Below, piece by piece: positions 47,181 through 58,869 of a stretch of DNA of 64,000 nucleotides. Numbering within the stretch: the stretch's first letter is position 1; every line of letters begins with the position of its first letter. The position numbers and the translations under genes are program-made. A model generated the notes under the pieces. That model saw only the letters and a program-made list of their open reading frames with translations. It was not told the origin of the DNA and did not search any database. The stretch is from assembly GCA_019426215.1 (NCBI GenBank), contig CM033401.1, forward strand, positions 10,297,134 to 10,361,133, read 5' to 3'. Origin of the DNA: Buddleja alternifolia. Taxonomy: Eukaryota > Streptophyta > Magnoliopsida > Lamiales > Scrophulariaceae.

Positions 47181-50100
47181 AGCAATTTCAAGATTTTCAT
47201 CCCAAAAATTATTCTCCAGACATTCTGTAATTTACTAATTTTCCATCTCTTCATGTTTACATAGAACATGTACCCTTAGATCATTTGTACATCTTCGAAG
47301 CACAAATACATTGTCTCTTTGATCTAATTTATCGAACTTGTTTGAAAAATTTACCAATTTGATTCTCTCCATAATATACAAGAAACATTCTAATGTTTCA
47401 TATCATGAGAAATCAAACAGACAAGATCAGGGTATGTGAAAAAGTAATGGAATATGAAGTTTATTTCCCAACCTTCACATTAACTAAATCACAGAAGTCT
47501 AATAGAATTAACTACAATGAAAGATCAACTGACTAATCTCTAAATGATCACATGTGATTTACCACAAGTTGGCAATCAACTACGAAATATGTATTTAGAG
47601 AGTTTCTCTTATTAGCTTGGTGTCTCGATTTATTGTGACTTAACTAAGCATGCATAAGTGCATACAAAGGTGTTCATGTTACTCAATAAACACATCATTG
47701 ATTATGCCCGTATAATCAATGTACCTTGGTCACAATTCACCGTCAAACCATTAAAATATATATAGCTAGCACCACTTTATGTATCTATTCTTTAGATACG
47801 AACCAAGTCAAAAAACTCAAATCTAAGTAAATGAACAAAGAACAACTCTAAAGATCAAGTTCAATGATCTTATAGTATTATAAACGCTTCTCGATTACAC
47901 ATAATCATAACCTAAATCCACAAAGGACAAGATTTAATAACTTAGTACTTAATGTCTAAACAAGCACATATAAGCGTCTTAAAGTGCTATGTTTTCAACT
48001 CAGTGCATACACGAGTAAAATGACCCATCGTATGTCAATTGTAGCACTTTTAACCTTATACCACTTCTATTCATTTCAGTGGTTAAATTTGTTCTTCTGG
48101 GTCCATTTCATGTCTCTTTCTTGATTTTATCTTTGTTCTAATCTCATTTACAATAAGAGTCTCAAACTCTTTTTAAAACAGATCAGCAACAAAGTCTAAG
48201 TTGTTATCAAAGAAGCAATATTCTCTCATTAAGAGAGCATAAAGTGACTAACATCGTTTATGAAAGTCTTTTTACGGTCAAATAAATTGAACTCAACTTT
48301 TAGGCTATTCTATTATTCGAAAGAGACCGGACAATTTGAACTTACTCCTCATAAGAGAAGACATTATTTGTTGACTTTAACTTCTAATAGTATTTGACAT
48401 CACCCTTAAATTCAACTCGTTTTCCTCGTTATTCAAGGTATACTTGTAATCCTCGAATACTAGAGTCAACAATTCCAATTTGATTCAACTTTATGGACGT
48501 ATTGCTCATTTGGTACACCCACAGACCAATAGTATGATTTCTCACTGAAAAATGAGATCATAGACCATACCATTTACCAAGATATCAAAAAAATAGTGGA
48601 CATTGTTTTGCACTTATGGCAAATTTATTGATCTTTTATTATATATTGAGTAGGGAGACCGACAATAAATCTTTCATGACTTGGTTGCTTCCGTCTAGAA
48701 CATTTAACTCCATCTTATATATTCCAATACGTATTAGAGTCACAACTACTACTTATAAGTACTCGTCTAGTACTTCTCTACAAACCTCAAAATTCATATG
48801 AGATTTTGGTTGCCATGGTCATACTAGAGATATCATTCACATGCCTATTAGTACAAAATAATTTTGTACTTAGCAAAATTAACATTATGATATAGTTCAC
48901 TAGAATGTACAGATTCAAAAGGTCACATAGTGCCCAATCATCACCCGTGCCAAAATGTTCACTATCACGACTTAATTTTCTAATACAAAATCTCACAAAG
49001 TTCTAGGCGAGAATATCTTGATTCAACCTTAGAACTCTCACATAATCATGATCAACACATATCATGTTATATAAGAACATATCTTATAATTTGTATAAGG
49101 AAATATAATAAAATATCATATGAAATACATACAACTATAACGTGATAATCACGCATTCATAATATCATAATTTTCACAAGACAAACATTTATTGCATAAC
49201 ATGTTATTACAAGATATCAAACATGTTCATACATGCAATCAACCATTTTCATAACTCTTTATAATGCAAGCATCAACACCACGCTTTGCTTTCTTGGCGA
49301 TCCTTAGTGCTCCCCACAACCGCCACACAATTAAATGGGAAGATGTATTGAGTTTGGTCATAACCAATCCTTTCATCCAATTCTCACATCAAAAGTATTA
49401 TCACTTATATTCACAATACTCCTATATCAAGATTCAATTTCTCAAAATTTCTCGAAAAATTTAATTTTCTCGAAAAAAGTTAAATTTTCACACACATGTT
49501 TAATTTGAGTATAATACGTATAAGTGTTCAAACACTCTCACATATGTAATTTTTCTAAATATTCATTTGACAAAAGTCTCGGTGGGATCTCCATTCCACA
49601 ACTTGAAGTCACATAAAAAAAATCAATTTTTTTTAATTCCACACAATTTTCATGGAAACTTTGAATTTTTCATATGCATTATAAATTGAGTACGACACAT
49701 ATAAGTGATCAAATACTTCAAATAAGTAGTCAACGCCTCCAAATACGTTTCCAAATTTATAGAAAAAATTTCAGAATTTTCTCTTGCCGAAATTATTTTT
49801 AAGCAATTTTCTCCAAACATTATAATTCAAAAATCGGGAAAAATATTTTTATATGCTGAAAACTTTATTTTAATTTACCCAAAACTAGGAAATGAAATTT
49901 GGAGCATAATAGTATTTTTTCCAGCTAAAATCGACCACCGGAACAGCCTGCACGCGCCCCCCAATTGCCGCTGGTTCATAAGGGGTTGTTTGGCTTACTT
50001 CTTAGAGCAGGAGCCACAAGCCACTCGCCCATGGTGGCGAGTGTAAGACACGCACAACTATTCATTTCGTTCCGGTGATTCATTTTTTACTATTCCCACT

Positions 50101-50637
50101 TATTTCCGTCAGACGAATCTAACGATGTCTTCCGTTTTTCGTTTGGAGCAATCTAAGTTGGTGTGTGTAATTCAAACACCCGTTCCGAGAGTGGGAAGGT
50201 AGTGAAAGCACTGTTCATCATATTCTCCAACTATCCCAACCCTAAATCCGATTTCAAATTTTAAATTGTGATATCTTACTCATTTCAAGTCCATTTTTAA
50301 TGAATCTTATATGATTAGAATCGTCTTGACGAGTAGAATCTATCCATGTAAGTTTAATCCCAAAATACTTATTAAAAAAATGGGTTTTCTCGGATATGTG
50401 CGGTTCGTGTCGACATTTTCTCATAACATGCAATCTTTTTAACCATGATATATAACATATCATATCTATGATGTATAAGCATGCTTTGATCGAAAAAAAT
50501 AAAGCATAACAGGATTTCTATGAAAATATGCCATTGAAGACCCATTTAAAGCATAAAACGGGTTTCTTTAAAATCCATGGTTATGGAGCATCAAAGCATG
50601 TAAGATGCATCATATTATCGTCTGAATCAACCCCGAA

Positions 50638-50650
50638 GGCTCTAATACCA
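50638..50650 (-). other. Primer-binding site of the LARD-like element
   Basis: GGCTCTAATACCA is TGGTATTAGAGCC on the element's strand, one base off the initiator tRNA-Met complement, and one base inside the 5' LTR. Confidence 0.85.
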
Positions 50651-50651
50651 A

Positions 50652-51093
50652 TGACAAACATATAATGTGGAATTCATAATATTACGGTTCAAGAATCACT
50701 TACTCGAACCAGGAAATTTGAGGACCTTCTTCAGTTGAATCACCGACTTGATTTGCACGCTTTAATGCTCCAATTTCTCCAAGACCAATCAAAAAGTGGA
50801 AAGGGCTTATATCCACAACACAAATGCTACAAAGGATGAGTAAAATGACTAATATCATGATGATACCATCACACCATATTTAGCCTATGTATATGGACGA
50901 AAATATGCTCTTCTTCACTTATATTGTGCGTTAGAATCATTATTAAAAGTGCTGGAGAATTATGGGAGTTATATCCTTGGTTTTGATTAACTTCCATTTC
51001 AAACTCAAATGGAGTAAAACCACTCCCTCCATTTCATGTTCAAAATACGGGTCGGGTCAGCCCTCATGGACGACCCATACCCGATTTCCAACA
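50652..51093 (-). repeat. 5' LTR of the LARD-like element
   Basis: 442 bp, TGACAAACATATAATG...TTTCCAACA on the plus strand. It differs from the left copy by scattered substitutions and small indels, including a missing AATTTAGCC-like duplication. Confidence 0.9.
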
Positions 51094-51562
51094 TATACTA
51101 AAGCCAAAATAAGCCACATGGCCATAATTCTTTGGACGATTTTAACATAACCACGTAACTACCATGCGGAATATCGTCCACCTCCATGTGTGCCCACGTG
51201 ACAATGCAGTCCCATGTTAGCATAAATTTTTTCAACTGCTCACATTAAAATTTTTGCATTATAGTAAAACAACTATTCCATTTAGATAAACTTGACTTTG
51301 GCCCCCACCCACATAACAATATGGACTTACGTCCTTGCGATGAAGAATATATCAATCAGAAATATACTGACTTCCCTGGAACTACAAATATTTGGCATTT
51401 AGACCACCTCAAGTTTGACATATATATTGGCAAAGCCCATCCCTTTTTCAAATTTTTCCTAAACTTTACAACTTAAAGACTATATACCTTTCGCATTTTA
51501 ACTAACAAGGTTTAATTGAATGAAGATTTGTGAAAATATTGTCAAATTACTTTGAGATTAAA
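51094..51562. other. Intergenic, nothing recognised
   Basis: AT-rich noncoding DNA between two transposons. Confidence 0.5.
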
Positions 51563-51571
51563 TACTTAAAA

Positions 51572-51864
51572 GGGATAATTACACTCGCACCCCCTCAGTG
51601 ATGGGGTAATTACACAAACCTCCCCTCACTAATTGATAATTACAAACACACCTCCTCATGTTAAAGATTTCTTACAATTGCACCCCCTAAGCATGTAACA
51701 ATTCTTACAATTGCACCCCCTAAACATGTAACAATTCTTACAATTGCACCCCTTTTAAACCTTACAAATAGACCCCCTGAGGGGGCGTGTTTGTAATTAT
51801 CAATTAGTGAGAGTAGGTTTGTGTACTTACCCCATAATTGAGGGGGTGTGAGTGTAATTATCCC
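51572..51864. mobile_element. Mutator-type MITE with perfect 9-bp TSD
   Basis: The element has inverted ends of roughly 85 bp (GGGATAATTACACTCGCACC... against ...GTGTGAGTGTAATTATCCC). It is flanked by identical 9-mers TACTTAAAA at 51563-51571 and 51865-51873. A 9-bp duplication is the mark of Mutator-type transposition. The interior has three tandem units of about 33 bp built on TTACAATTGCACCCCCTAA. No coding. Confidence 0.88.
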
Positions 51865-52010
51865 TACTTAAAATAGATTTTTTTAAAAAAAATTCCTCCA
51901 AAGTCCCTGAAGTTTATATTATTGTCAACTTAAAGACTATTATACCTTACGTGTTGCAGACATCGTTCCTTATCCACTACTTCCTTTGGCAATAGCCACC
52001 ATTTTGGTTA

Positions 52011-52305
52011 GGATAAAGGCGCGTAGGATGAAGACGCCATAAGTCATTTGCTCACAATTATTTGGACGAACTTTTATTTTTTTTGTTAAAAATGTTTTGG
52101 ATAAACTTCAACACAACCACCTAATGCAATATTATCTTTTCACCACATGGTTGTTTAGGATAAAGACAGCTAGGATAAAAGACGCCGTAAGTCATCTACT
52201 CATAATTATTTAGGCGAACTTTTATTTTTTTTGATAAAAAATATTTGTATAAACTCCAATATACCCACCTATTGCAATATTAACTTGTCGCCATTTGGAT
52301 TCATA
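52011..52305. repeat. Tandem duplication, about 147 bp
   Basis: The block beginning GGATAAAGGCGCGTAGGATG (52011) recurs from 52158 as GGATAAAGACAGCTAGGATA. Both copies contain CAATTATTT(G/A)GRCGAACTTTTATTTTTTTTG-like and CACCTAATGCAATATTA-like phrases. They are diverged and noncoding. Confidence 0.7.
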
Positions 52306-53104
52306 TGATAATGTAGGGGCCACATACCTAACACTCTATTTTTTTTAAAAGTTTACAGGAGTAAAAACTATACAATGCAATAAAATAGGACACCCTAAAT
52401 TTAACAAATAATTGTTTACAATTTTCTCATTTCAGAATGTTTTTCAATGAAGTTTTGTACTCATAGACTCTGGACTAGTTTGGTAGGGGAGAAAAGGGAA
52501 GATAGACAATTTTATCTTCCATTTCCTCTTTCTTTGTATCAACAATTAAAGCCCAATATAGTTTATGGGCCCAAGTTTTAATCTTGAATATTGCAGATAA
52601 GTAATCTCCCTAAGGGGAGGGTGAGATTATTTTATCTCCTCTTTCATCCATTAAATGATGAATAGTCAATTACCTATTTGTCCTTATCTTTTATTTTTTT
52701 CCACCCTGTTTTGCCCTTTCAAACTCAATACATTTCCACCCCATATTTAATAACCAAATTAAATGAAGAATACTATTCAGGAGATTTGCAAATCCCGTTT
52801 GCTCCCTGTGACCGAGTAGGAGTTGATACAACCCATGTAGCTTTCTTCTATAAATTACACATTTTCATTGGCCATTGAAGGAACCCACAAGTAATTCTTC
52901 CTCTTCCCTACGATTATAGTTGGGTAATAACTTTTGGATTTTTATTTTTCAGCTTATTCAACGTTAGTTTTGGGTGTTTTTGATGTTCTATTTTTTAAGG
53001 CTGTTTCATTCTTCTTATCTACAGGTGTGGTGGGTTATTTGATATATACAAGGAATACGAGATAATCCATATCCGAAAATTGTCGTAAGGTAATTTTTGA
53101 CCTA
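52306..53104. other. Intergenic, nothing firmly recognised
   Basis: Noncoding. The phrase CTAGTTTGGTAGGGGAGAAA near 52474 resembles a PIF/Harbinger-type terminal sequence, but I found no matching opposite end, so it is not called as an element. Confidence 0.45.
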
Positions 53105-53112
53105 ATTTCCAT

Positions 53113-53855
53113 CAGTGTTTTAAAAGGTGAAGGCGCGGGGCGGGGCGGGGCGTTTTATATCCCACAAGGCGGGGCGTATGCCCTGCGAATTTTGCTTTTT
53201 TAGTATTAAAAAAATATAATATAATGTTAAGAATTAAATTATATTAGCGAAAAATTATAAAATTGAAGGATAAAATTAAGTAACAATCATAAGATAGAGA
53301 AAGTTAATAATAATAATATATATTTAACTATGCAAACTAAAAGTCCAAACTCAACTCTAGCAAAAAACAATCAAGATAGACAAATAATTGTTTCAAATTC
53401 TAGAATTACGCAAAATAAATATTTAAAATAATAGTTAACAAGCACTAATTTACTCAATCACTATCAAAAGTCTCATCATTAAGATCATTATCTTCATCTT
53501 TGGCTCTCAATACTTGAGCATTAAGTTGTGTTGCTCTTACACCTTTTTTTTTAATGTTTGATTTAATTGAATAAGTGGGTCATGGGTTTTTACTAAAAGA
53601 ATAAAACATGTGAAAAGTTTAAGTGGGTTTTAGATTGGAAATTGAAAAAAAAATAAAATTAGGCCTAAAATCATACCGTATGGACATGAAATACAGTGGG
53701 CGTATGACCAAGGACTAGGCGCGTTTTCGCCTGGGGCGTATGCCCCAATTGATTGGGCGTACGCCCATGAGGGGTTACGCCCCCCTCCTATTGCTCCGGG
53801 CGTTTCAGCAATGCCCCGTCCCGCGCTCGCCCCGAGACTGCTTTTTAAAACACTG
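53113..53855. mobile_element. hAT-type non-autonomous element, GC-rich ends
   Basis: The left end CAGTGTTTTAAAA and the right end TTTTTAAAACACTG are inverted repeats. They are flanked by a perfect 8-bp duplication ATTTCCAT (53105-53112 and 53856-53863), the hAT signature. Just inside the ends lie very GC-rich zones (GGCGCGGGGCGGGGCGGGGC; CCCCGTCCCGCGCTCGCCCC), while the middle is AT-rich. The minus-strand open frame at 53630-53863 is fortuitous. No transposase is present at 743 bp. Confidence 0.9.
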
Positions 53856-53863
53856 ATTTCCAT

Positions 53864-54477
53864 TGACGAAAAAAGATTTCCTGGTTGTAGGGTTTAGCTA
53901 CATTTGTTGTGTGAACGCTCCATTTTGAACCTTTTGATTTTAATGTTGAATTTTATTTTGTTGAGAGTTATTAATTGTACAGAAAAATAATTTGTTGTAC
54001 TGTAGAGAATATTTTGGACTCTCACTTAAATCATCCTCTTGAAAATTAGTGAATTTGGTGTTACAGTGAAGAACTAGTTTTGAATTTGCAATTGAAAATA
54101 TATAAATTCATTCTTCAATAACTAAGCTTATAAACTATACCAGCAAAAGTAGCTAAAATGGAGTATGCAATTTCAAGTAAAAACAGAAGGTCCAAGTTCT
54201 GGTAGTGGTACATTCAATTTTTGTTATAGAAATTCTTTCATCAGTTTTTTTTAGATGTAGTAGGACATTCAAAGTTCTGTACAAAAGTGATAATATATGT
54301 TTGCCTTAAGACATTGTTTTATTACAAAAGTGTTTCAATTCACCTCACATTACAAGCATGGTTTAATTATATGCAAGTATTTTCCTATATCAATTTACGT
54401 AGTTTTTATTATCAGGATCATAAGTATTGAACTACTTATTGTTGATTTGGTAAATGTGATTTCAGTTATCCGTCGAA
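53864..54477. other. Noncoding, likely 5' part of the Harbinger element
   Basis: AT-rich DNA leading into the transposase remnant. Terminal inverted repeats of the Harbinger element were not found. Confidence 0.4.
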
Positions 54478-55938
54478 ATGGATGTTTCTACCGAGCATCA
54501 AGAGTTGTTTGTGCTTTTACAAGAGATAATTTCAGACATTAAGTTCATCTTAATGGCTTTTTAATATGAGTATCGCGCCCATAAGCGACTTTGTAATCGT
54601 GCACAAGTCGCAACTAGACAAGCCTATACAATGAAAAATAAAATAGACAAAAAAATTGAGCACTTGCATGATATAATCTCCTTTTCAGATCAAACTTACA
54701 TAAACAACCTTAGAATGTCTAGAAATGCATTTGGTCGGTTGTGCTTCCTACTTGAAAATGTAGATGGACTGTAAAACACTAAAAATGTTCAAGTGAGTGA
54801 GCAGGTTGCAATTTTCTTAACTATTTTAGCCCATCATAAGAAAAATCGAGTATTGTAAACCGACTTTAAACGATCAGGCTACGCTATTAGTACGCATTTC
54901 AACAATGTACTAAATGCATTGCTTAAGTTGCATACATTATTTCTCGTCAAACCGGTGCCCATTGGAGAGGACTGCACAAATGATAGGTGGAAATGGTTTA
55001 AGGTATAACAAATGATGCCTTTATTATATATTATTATATACTAAACCATTCATTGAAGGCTAAAATGATTTTTGTGCTTTTAGTATACAAACTTGTTTAA
55101 TAATTTGCATTTTTTTTTGGGTTTGTTTTTATGTGATAGGGTTGTTTAGGTGCTTTAGATGGGACTTACATTCCTTTGCGAGTTGCATTAAAAGATAAGC
55201 CTCGTTATAGAAATAGGAAAGGGGATGTATCTGTGAATGTCCATGTTGTTTGTGATATAAACATGAATTATGTTTATTTGTATGTGGTTGGGAGGGTTCT
55301 ACAGCTGACAGCAGGGTTTTAAAGGATGCCATCACTAGGCAAAATGGTTTTAGAGTCCCTGATGGTATTTTTGTCGCCCTTTTCTTCACATGAGTCGTAG
55401 TAACTTCAAAAAATTTCTTTAATATAACTCGTTTTAGTTTAACTATAATTTGTTCAACCATTTGTTAACAGGAAATTATTACCTTTGTGACTCTGGGTAC
55501 ACAAATGGGGATGATTTTCTTGCACCTTACCGCGGTGTTAGATACCATATTCAGGAATGGAATTCACAAAGCCCCCCCCCCCCCCCCCCGGGCGCAAAAT
55601 GTGCATGAGTTATTCAATAAGGTTCATGCTTGTGCGCGCAATGTAATAGAAAGATCATTTGCTTTATTGAAAGGGAGATGTGCTATACTCCGGAGTAATT
55701 CTTTTACCCCGTGAAAGTACAAAATCGAATTATAATGACATGTGCTTTACTGCATAACTTCATCCGTATAGAGATGCCCTATGACTCGTTAGAAGCGGAG
55801 ATCCCTGAGGTAGACGATGAGATATCGGATGACCCTGATATTGCATTTATTGATCAAGTTAAGCCGTCCCAACAATGGATGAATTGGTGGGAAAATTTGG
55901 CGACCAATATGTTTGATGATTGGAGAGACCCTCATTAA
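54478..55938 (+). pseudogene. PIF/Harbinger (DDE_Tnp_4) transposase remnant
   Basis: Exon 1 (54478-55012) keeps one frame with INNLRMSRNAFGRLCFLLEN, QVAIFLTILAHHKKNRV and NDRWKWFK, but has three in-frame TAA codons. Exon 2 (55140-55364) has GCLGALDGTYIPLRVALKDK (first catalytic Asp, family GALDGTYI), then a frameshift before the STADSRVLKDA-like second Asp segment. Exon 3 (from 55472) has YYLCDSGYTNGDDFLAPYRG, then a run of 18 C that shifts the frame, then HACARNVIERSFALLKGRCA and, after a further break at 55711, NRIIMTCALLHNFIR. Introns with GT/AG ends separate the exons. Intact family members are about 400 residues and cut at TTA/TAA targets. This copy is dead. Confidence 0.88.
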
Positions 55939-56187
55939 ACATACATTTTAAGTGGGTGGATATTGTAGTTTTATTGAAGACTTAAAAAGATTGTTTATAA
56001 CATATTTGAACCTGTTAAACAATATATGTTTTATACATCTGAATCTTCAATGTGTGGTGTATGAAATTATGCTCTTATTTAGTGTAGATATGCTTTTCAA
56101 TTGTCGAATAATTTTATTTATAAATGGGGATGTGTTTTAGTTATGGGGGTATAATGTTGTTGTCAGTACACTTTTTGGTATTTCTTT
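55939..56187. other. Spacer between the two Harbinger genes
   Basis: AT-rich DNA of 249 bp without features, probably holding the transposase 3' end and the leader of the second gene. Confidence 0.4.
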
Positions 56188-57722
56188 ATGAGCAGGATGA
56201 ATAGGAAAAATGGTGTAGCACGCAATGAGTGTATCCTGAAGACTTGTAGAAGAGATTGGACTGTGGAAGAAGAAAGGGTTCTGGCGAACGCAATGAAAGC
56301 TCAAGTTGTGAATGGATACAAAGCAGATAACAAGTTCAAAAGTGGGTACCAAAATCTACTTGAACAAGCTCTGATACAAGCATTTCCTGGGACAACACTA
56401 AGGGCTGACCCTCACATCAATTCATGTATTGAGGAAAAATTATGGATCCCTATCCACTATGCGGTCGATGAGTGGTTTTGGTTGGAACGACACCACGAAA
56501 ATGATCACTATTGATGATGAAAGTGTTTGGGCTGACTACGTAAAGGTAATGTTGTCACGTGATTAACCAATATTTTGATCAAATGGTAGATTGTGTATTT
56601 ACTATGTTACATTATTTTAGTCATTTGTATTTAAATCCCAAGCCGTTTTTTAATGTTGATGAAATATTTGGGGCAAAAAGTCACCAAATTAATACATGTT
56701 CAATTTTTTCAAAAGGCTTTGGTAATACACCATCAACATGCAACATAGTCTCTCAAATTATGCTTTGCTGGGTTCGTCGACAATAAAACTCTTTTCCATG
56801 TTAGAAATTGTCTTTATTAGAAAAAAAACTGCGTTTAATACAAACACTTTTTCGGCCAATAACTCATGAATGTCTAAAATGTAGCAAATGCCTTTGGTGA
56901 AAGATGATTGCATGCAAAAAAGCCAAAATTTCTATGCTGATAATGTTTGTCGCTCCAAAGCATTTCGAACATGGCCCACACTGTGAATATGCAATTTCTA
57001 CTAATTTGAACACATTATAGTGGAGGTCATATCTTTTTTGAACATATACAGTCCGGTTATAAGTTAGCCCATGTCAATTACAATATAAATCATAATTGCT
57101 ACACTAATTTACTAAATTTGAACTTTTTTAGACCGACTCTAATGCTCGTACAATGCGCAACAAATCATAACCATTGTACGATGATTGGGTGGAGATCTTT
57201 GGAAAGGATAGGGCCACAGGAGAAGCTGCCGAGGGATTTGCCGACGTTGTTCAAGTGCTCTTTAATAAGGATGTTAATAATGAAAAAGGAAAAGATAATG
57301 ATAGGCGCTTGGACTATGAACCGGTTTTCAATCATTCACAATTCGATGAGGTTCAAAACATGTCATTTTTACATGCTAACACTAGCGGTAGTAGCAAGAG
57401 CGAAAAGAGAAAGAGGAAAATTGTTGATGAAAATGATGATCGTTTCATCGACTTGATGACTTCTTTTTGCGACAAAAGTGATGATAGGCTCGGTGACATT
57501 TCTAAGTGTATTGGATTCGAACATGACGCTTCCAAGTCTACGAAAGTTGTTTTTGAAGCACTTGGACAAGTTACTTCTCTCGACATGGAAGAGATGATTC
57601 TAGTATCCCAACTTATCGTGAACAATACGAAGAACATTAACCTCTTTTTTAGTCTCCCAAACATTGGAAAAATAACTATGGTGAAGGTGATTTTGGAAGG
57701 GAAGTTTCCAGTTAACTCATAG
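56188..57722 (+). pseudogene. Harbinger Myb/SANT-like DNA-binding protein remnant
   Basis: The first exon (56188 to about 56549) encodes RDWTVEEERVLANAMKAQVV, then NKFKSGYQNLLEQALIQAFP, the Myb/SANT-like domain of the second protein of plant PIF/Harbinger elements. A frameshift follows, after which GFGWNDTTKMITIDDESVWA continues in another frame. The second exon (from about 57129) has a stop in the expected KSWP position, then LYDDWVEIFGKDRATGEAAE, an acidic and basic low-complexity middle (SEKRKRK) and a helical C-terminus. In the family this protein binds element ends and brings in the transposase. It lies downstream of the transposase remnant in the same orientation. Confidence 0.82.
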
Positions 57723-58146
57723 AGAGCTGAAGGAAACCAAGTGGGTTACTAGTAATCTATTACAACAAAATGGTTGATCCTACTACAGATATTCATGGGT
57801 TTACCTTGCGATTTCCTATTTCCAATTCGAATAAGTTTGTAAGGACTTTAATTTTAGCCTTTTCTGTTTTTTAAGTCTACTGTTTATGATTGTGCTTGCA
57901 AGTGCAAGCTTTTCTAATTAGTATTGCTTTCTATAATAAAATGGGCCTTGTTTATGTAATTTAATTCTTATTTCTCTTTGTAGTTGTCAACTTCCATATA
58001 CCACCAAATCGAGTACGAAAAGGGCAAATATTCATCAAAATAATGTTACATAACTGAAAATATGATTATAGCCAACAATTCACAACCACACGGAAAAAGA
58101 GACACAAGTTCATTCCAAACCCATCAATGTGAATCTTCCCCAAATG
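57723..58146. other. Intergenic, nothing recognised
   Basis: AT-rich noncoding DNA between the Harbinger remnant and the 3' end of the B3 pseudogene, which points toward it. Confidence 0.5.
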
Positions 58147-58869
58147 TTAACCCCTCTGAATGTTCACATCAAATTGTACAACGTTTTCTTCCTCCGTCGT
58201 AATCTCAAAATGGCATGTGTGTCGAGCCTTTATTTCATTTTCTTTGGCAAAAGTCCACCAGCCTTCTTTCAATGCAAATGTTCCCTGATCAGATCCCTGA
58301 GACGAATTAAACCGATTTATCCATTTGAGGTTCACTTCCCATCGCTTGCATCCCCATGCCGGCACTCTCAACAACGCTTTGTTAAACCGCAACATATTGT
58401 ACTTCATCCATGCCTCCGCGGGAGTACTCTAGCAAGATACGACTAATAATTAACAACATGTAATTTAATATCCAAACATGTTTTCAGTGTGACTGCGAAA
58501 TTGAAGTAACAAAATAACCCGACGAGCAAGGTGAGGCATGTGATAATCATAGGCGCTTGACTTTGGTATTGTCACACTGATCAACTTCGGATGCTCGTCA
58601 CATTCTAAGGTGTCCATGCTTGCGTCACTCAAGTTGTGTTTGCCACTATCATCTACAAAATAATAACATAGATGTTATTTGTAATATCTCCAATAAGTTC
58701 ATTACTAAATAGTCACATTGATTTATTAAAAGTTTATGGTGGGGACTTGAAGTTTTCAATACCTTCACTATCACTTAAATCTTCGTTTTCAATATTGCAA
58801 GTAGTAGGATCATACATACTCAATTTGAAATGCATGTTCCTCTGGTGTAGGAAAAGGAGGAACCACTTG

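Larger units (their letters stand above)
43516..51093 (-). mobile_element. LARD-like LTR retrotransposon lacking coding capacity
   Basis: Two direct LTRs (43516-43962 and 50652-51093) bound a 6.7-kb interior. Next to the left LTR, GAGTGGGAGA on the minus strand is a typical polypurine tract. Next to the right LTR, TGGTATTAGAGCC on the minus strand is a primer-binding site for initiator tRNA-Met. The element therefore runs right to left. Flanks ATTCATAC and TATAC share ATAC (four of five TSD bases). No gag, protease, integrase or reverse transcriptase motif was found in any frame; the longest open frames are under 100 codons. This matches a large retrotransposon derivative (LARD) that must borrow proteins. 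Confidence 0.85.

Noticed and set aside
43963..50651. Small open frames as genes of the LTR element
   Set aside because: All are under 100 codons, overlap on both strands and show no gag-pol motif.
53630..53863. 77-codon Gly/Ala/Pro-rich minus-strand frame
   Set aside because: It lies in the GC-rich end of the hAT-type element and runs across its border into the target duplication.
52474..57800. Complete Harbinger element starting at the CTAGTTTGGTAGGGGAG motif
   Set aside because: No inverted counterpart was found near the right side, so the ends of the Harbinger element are left undefined.
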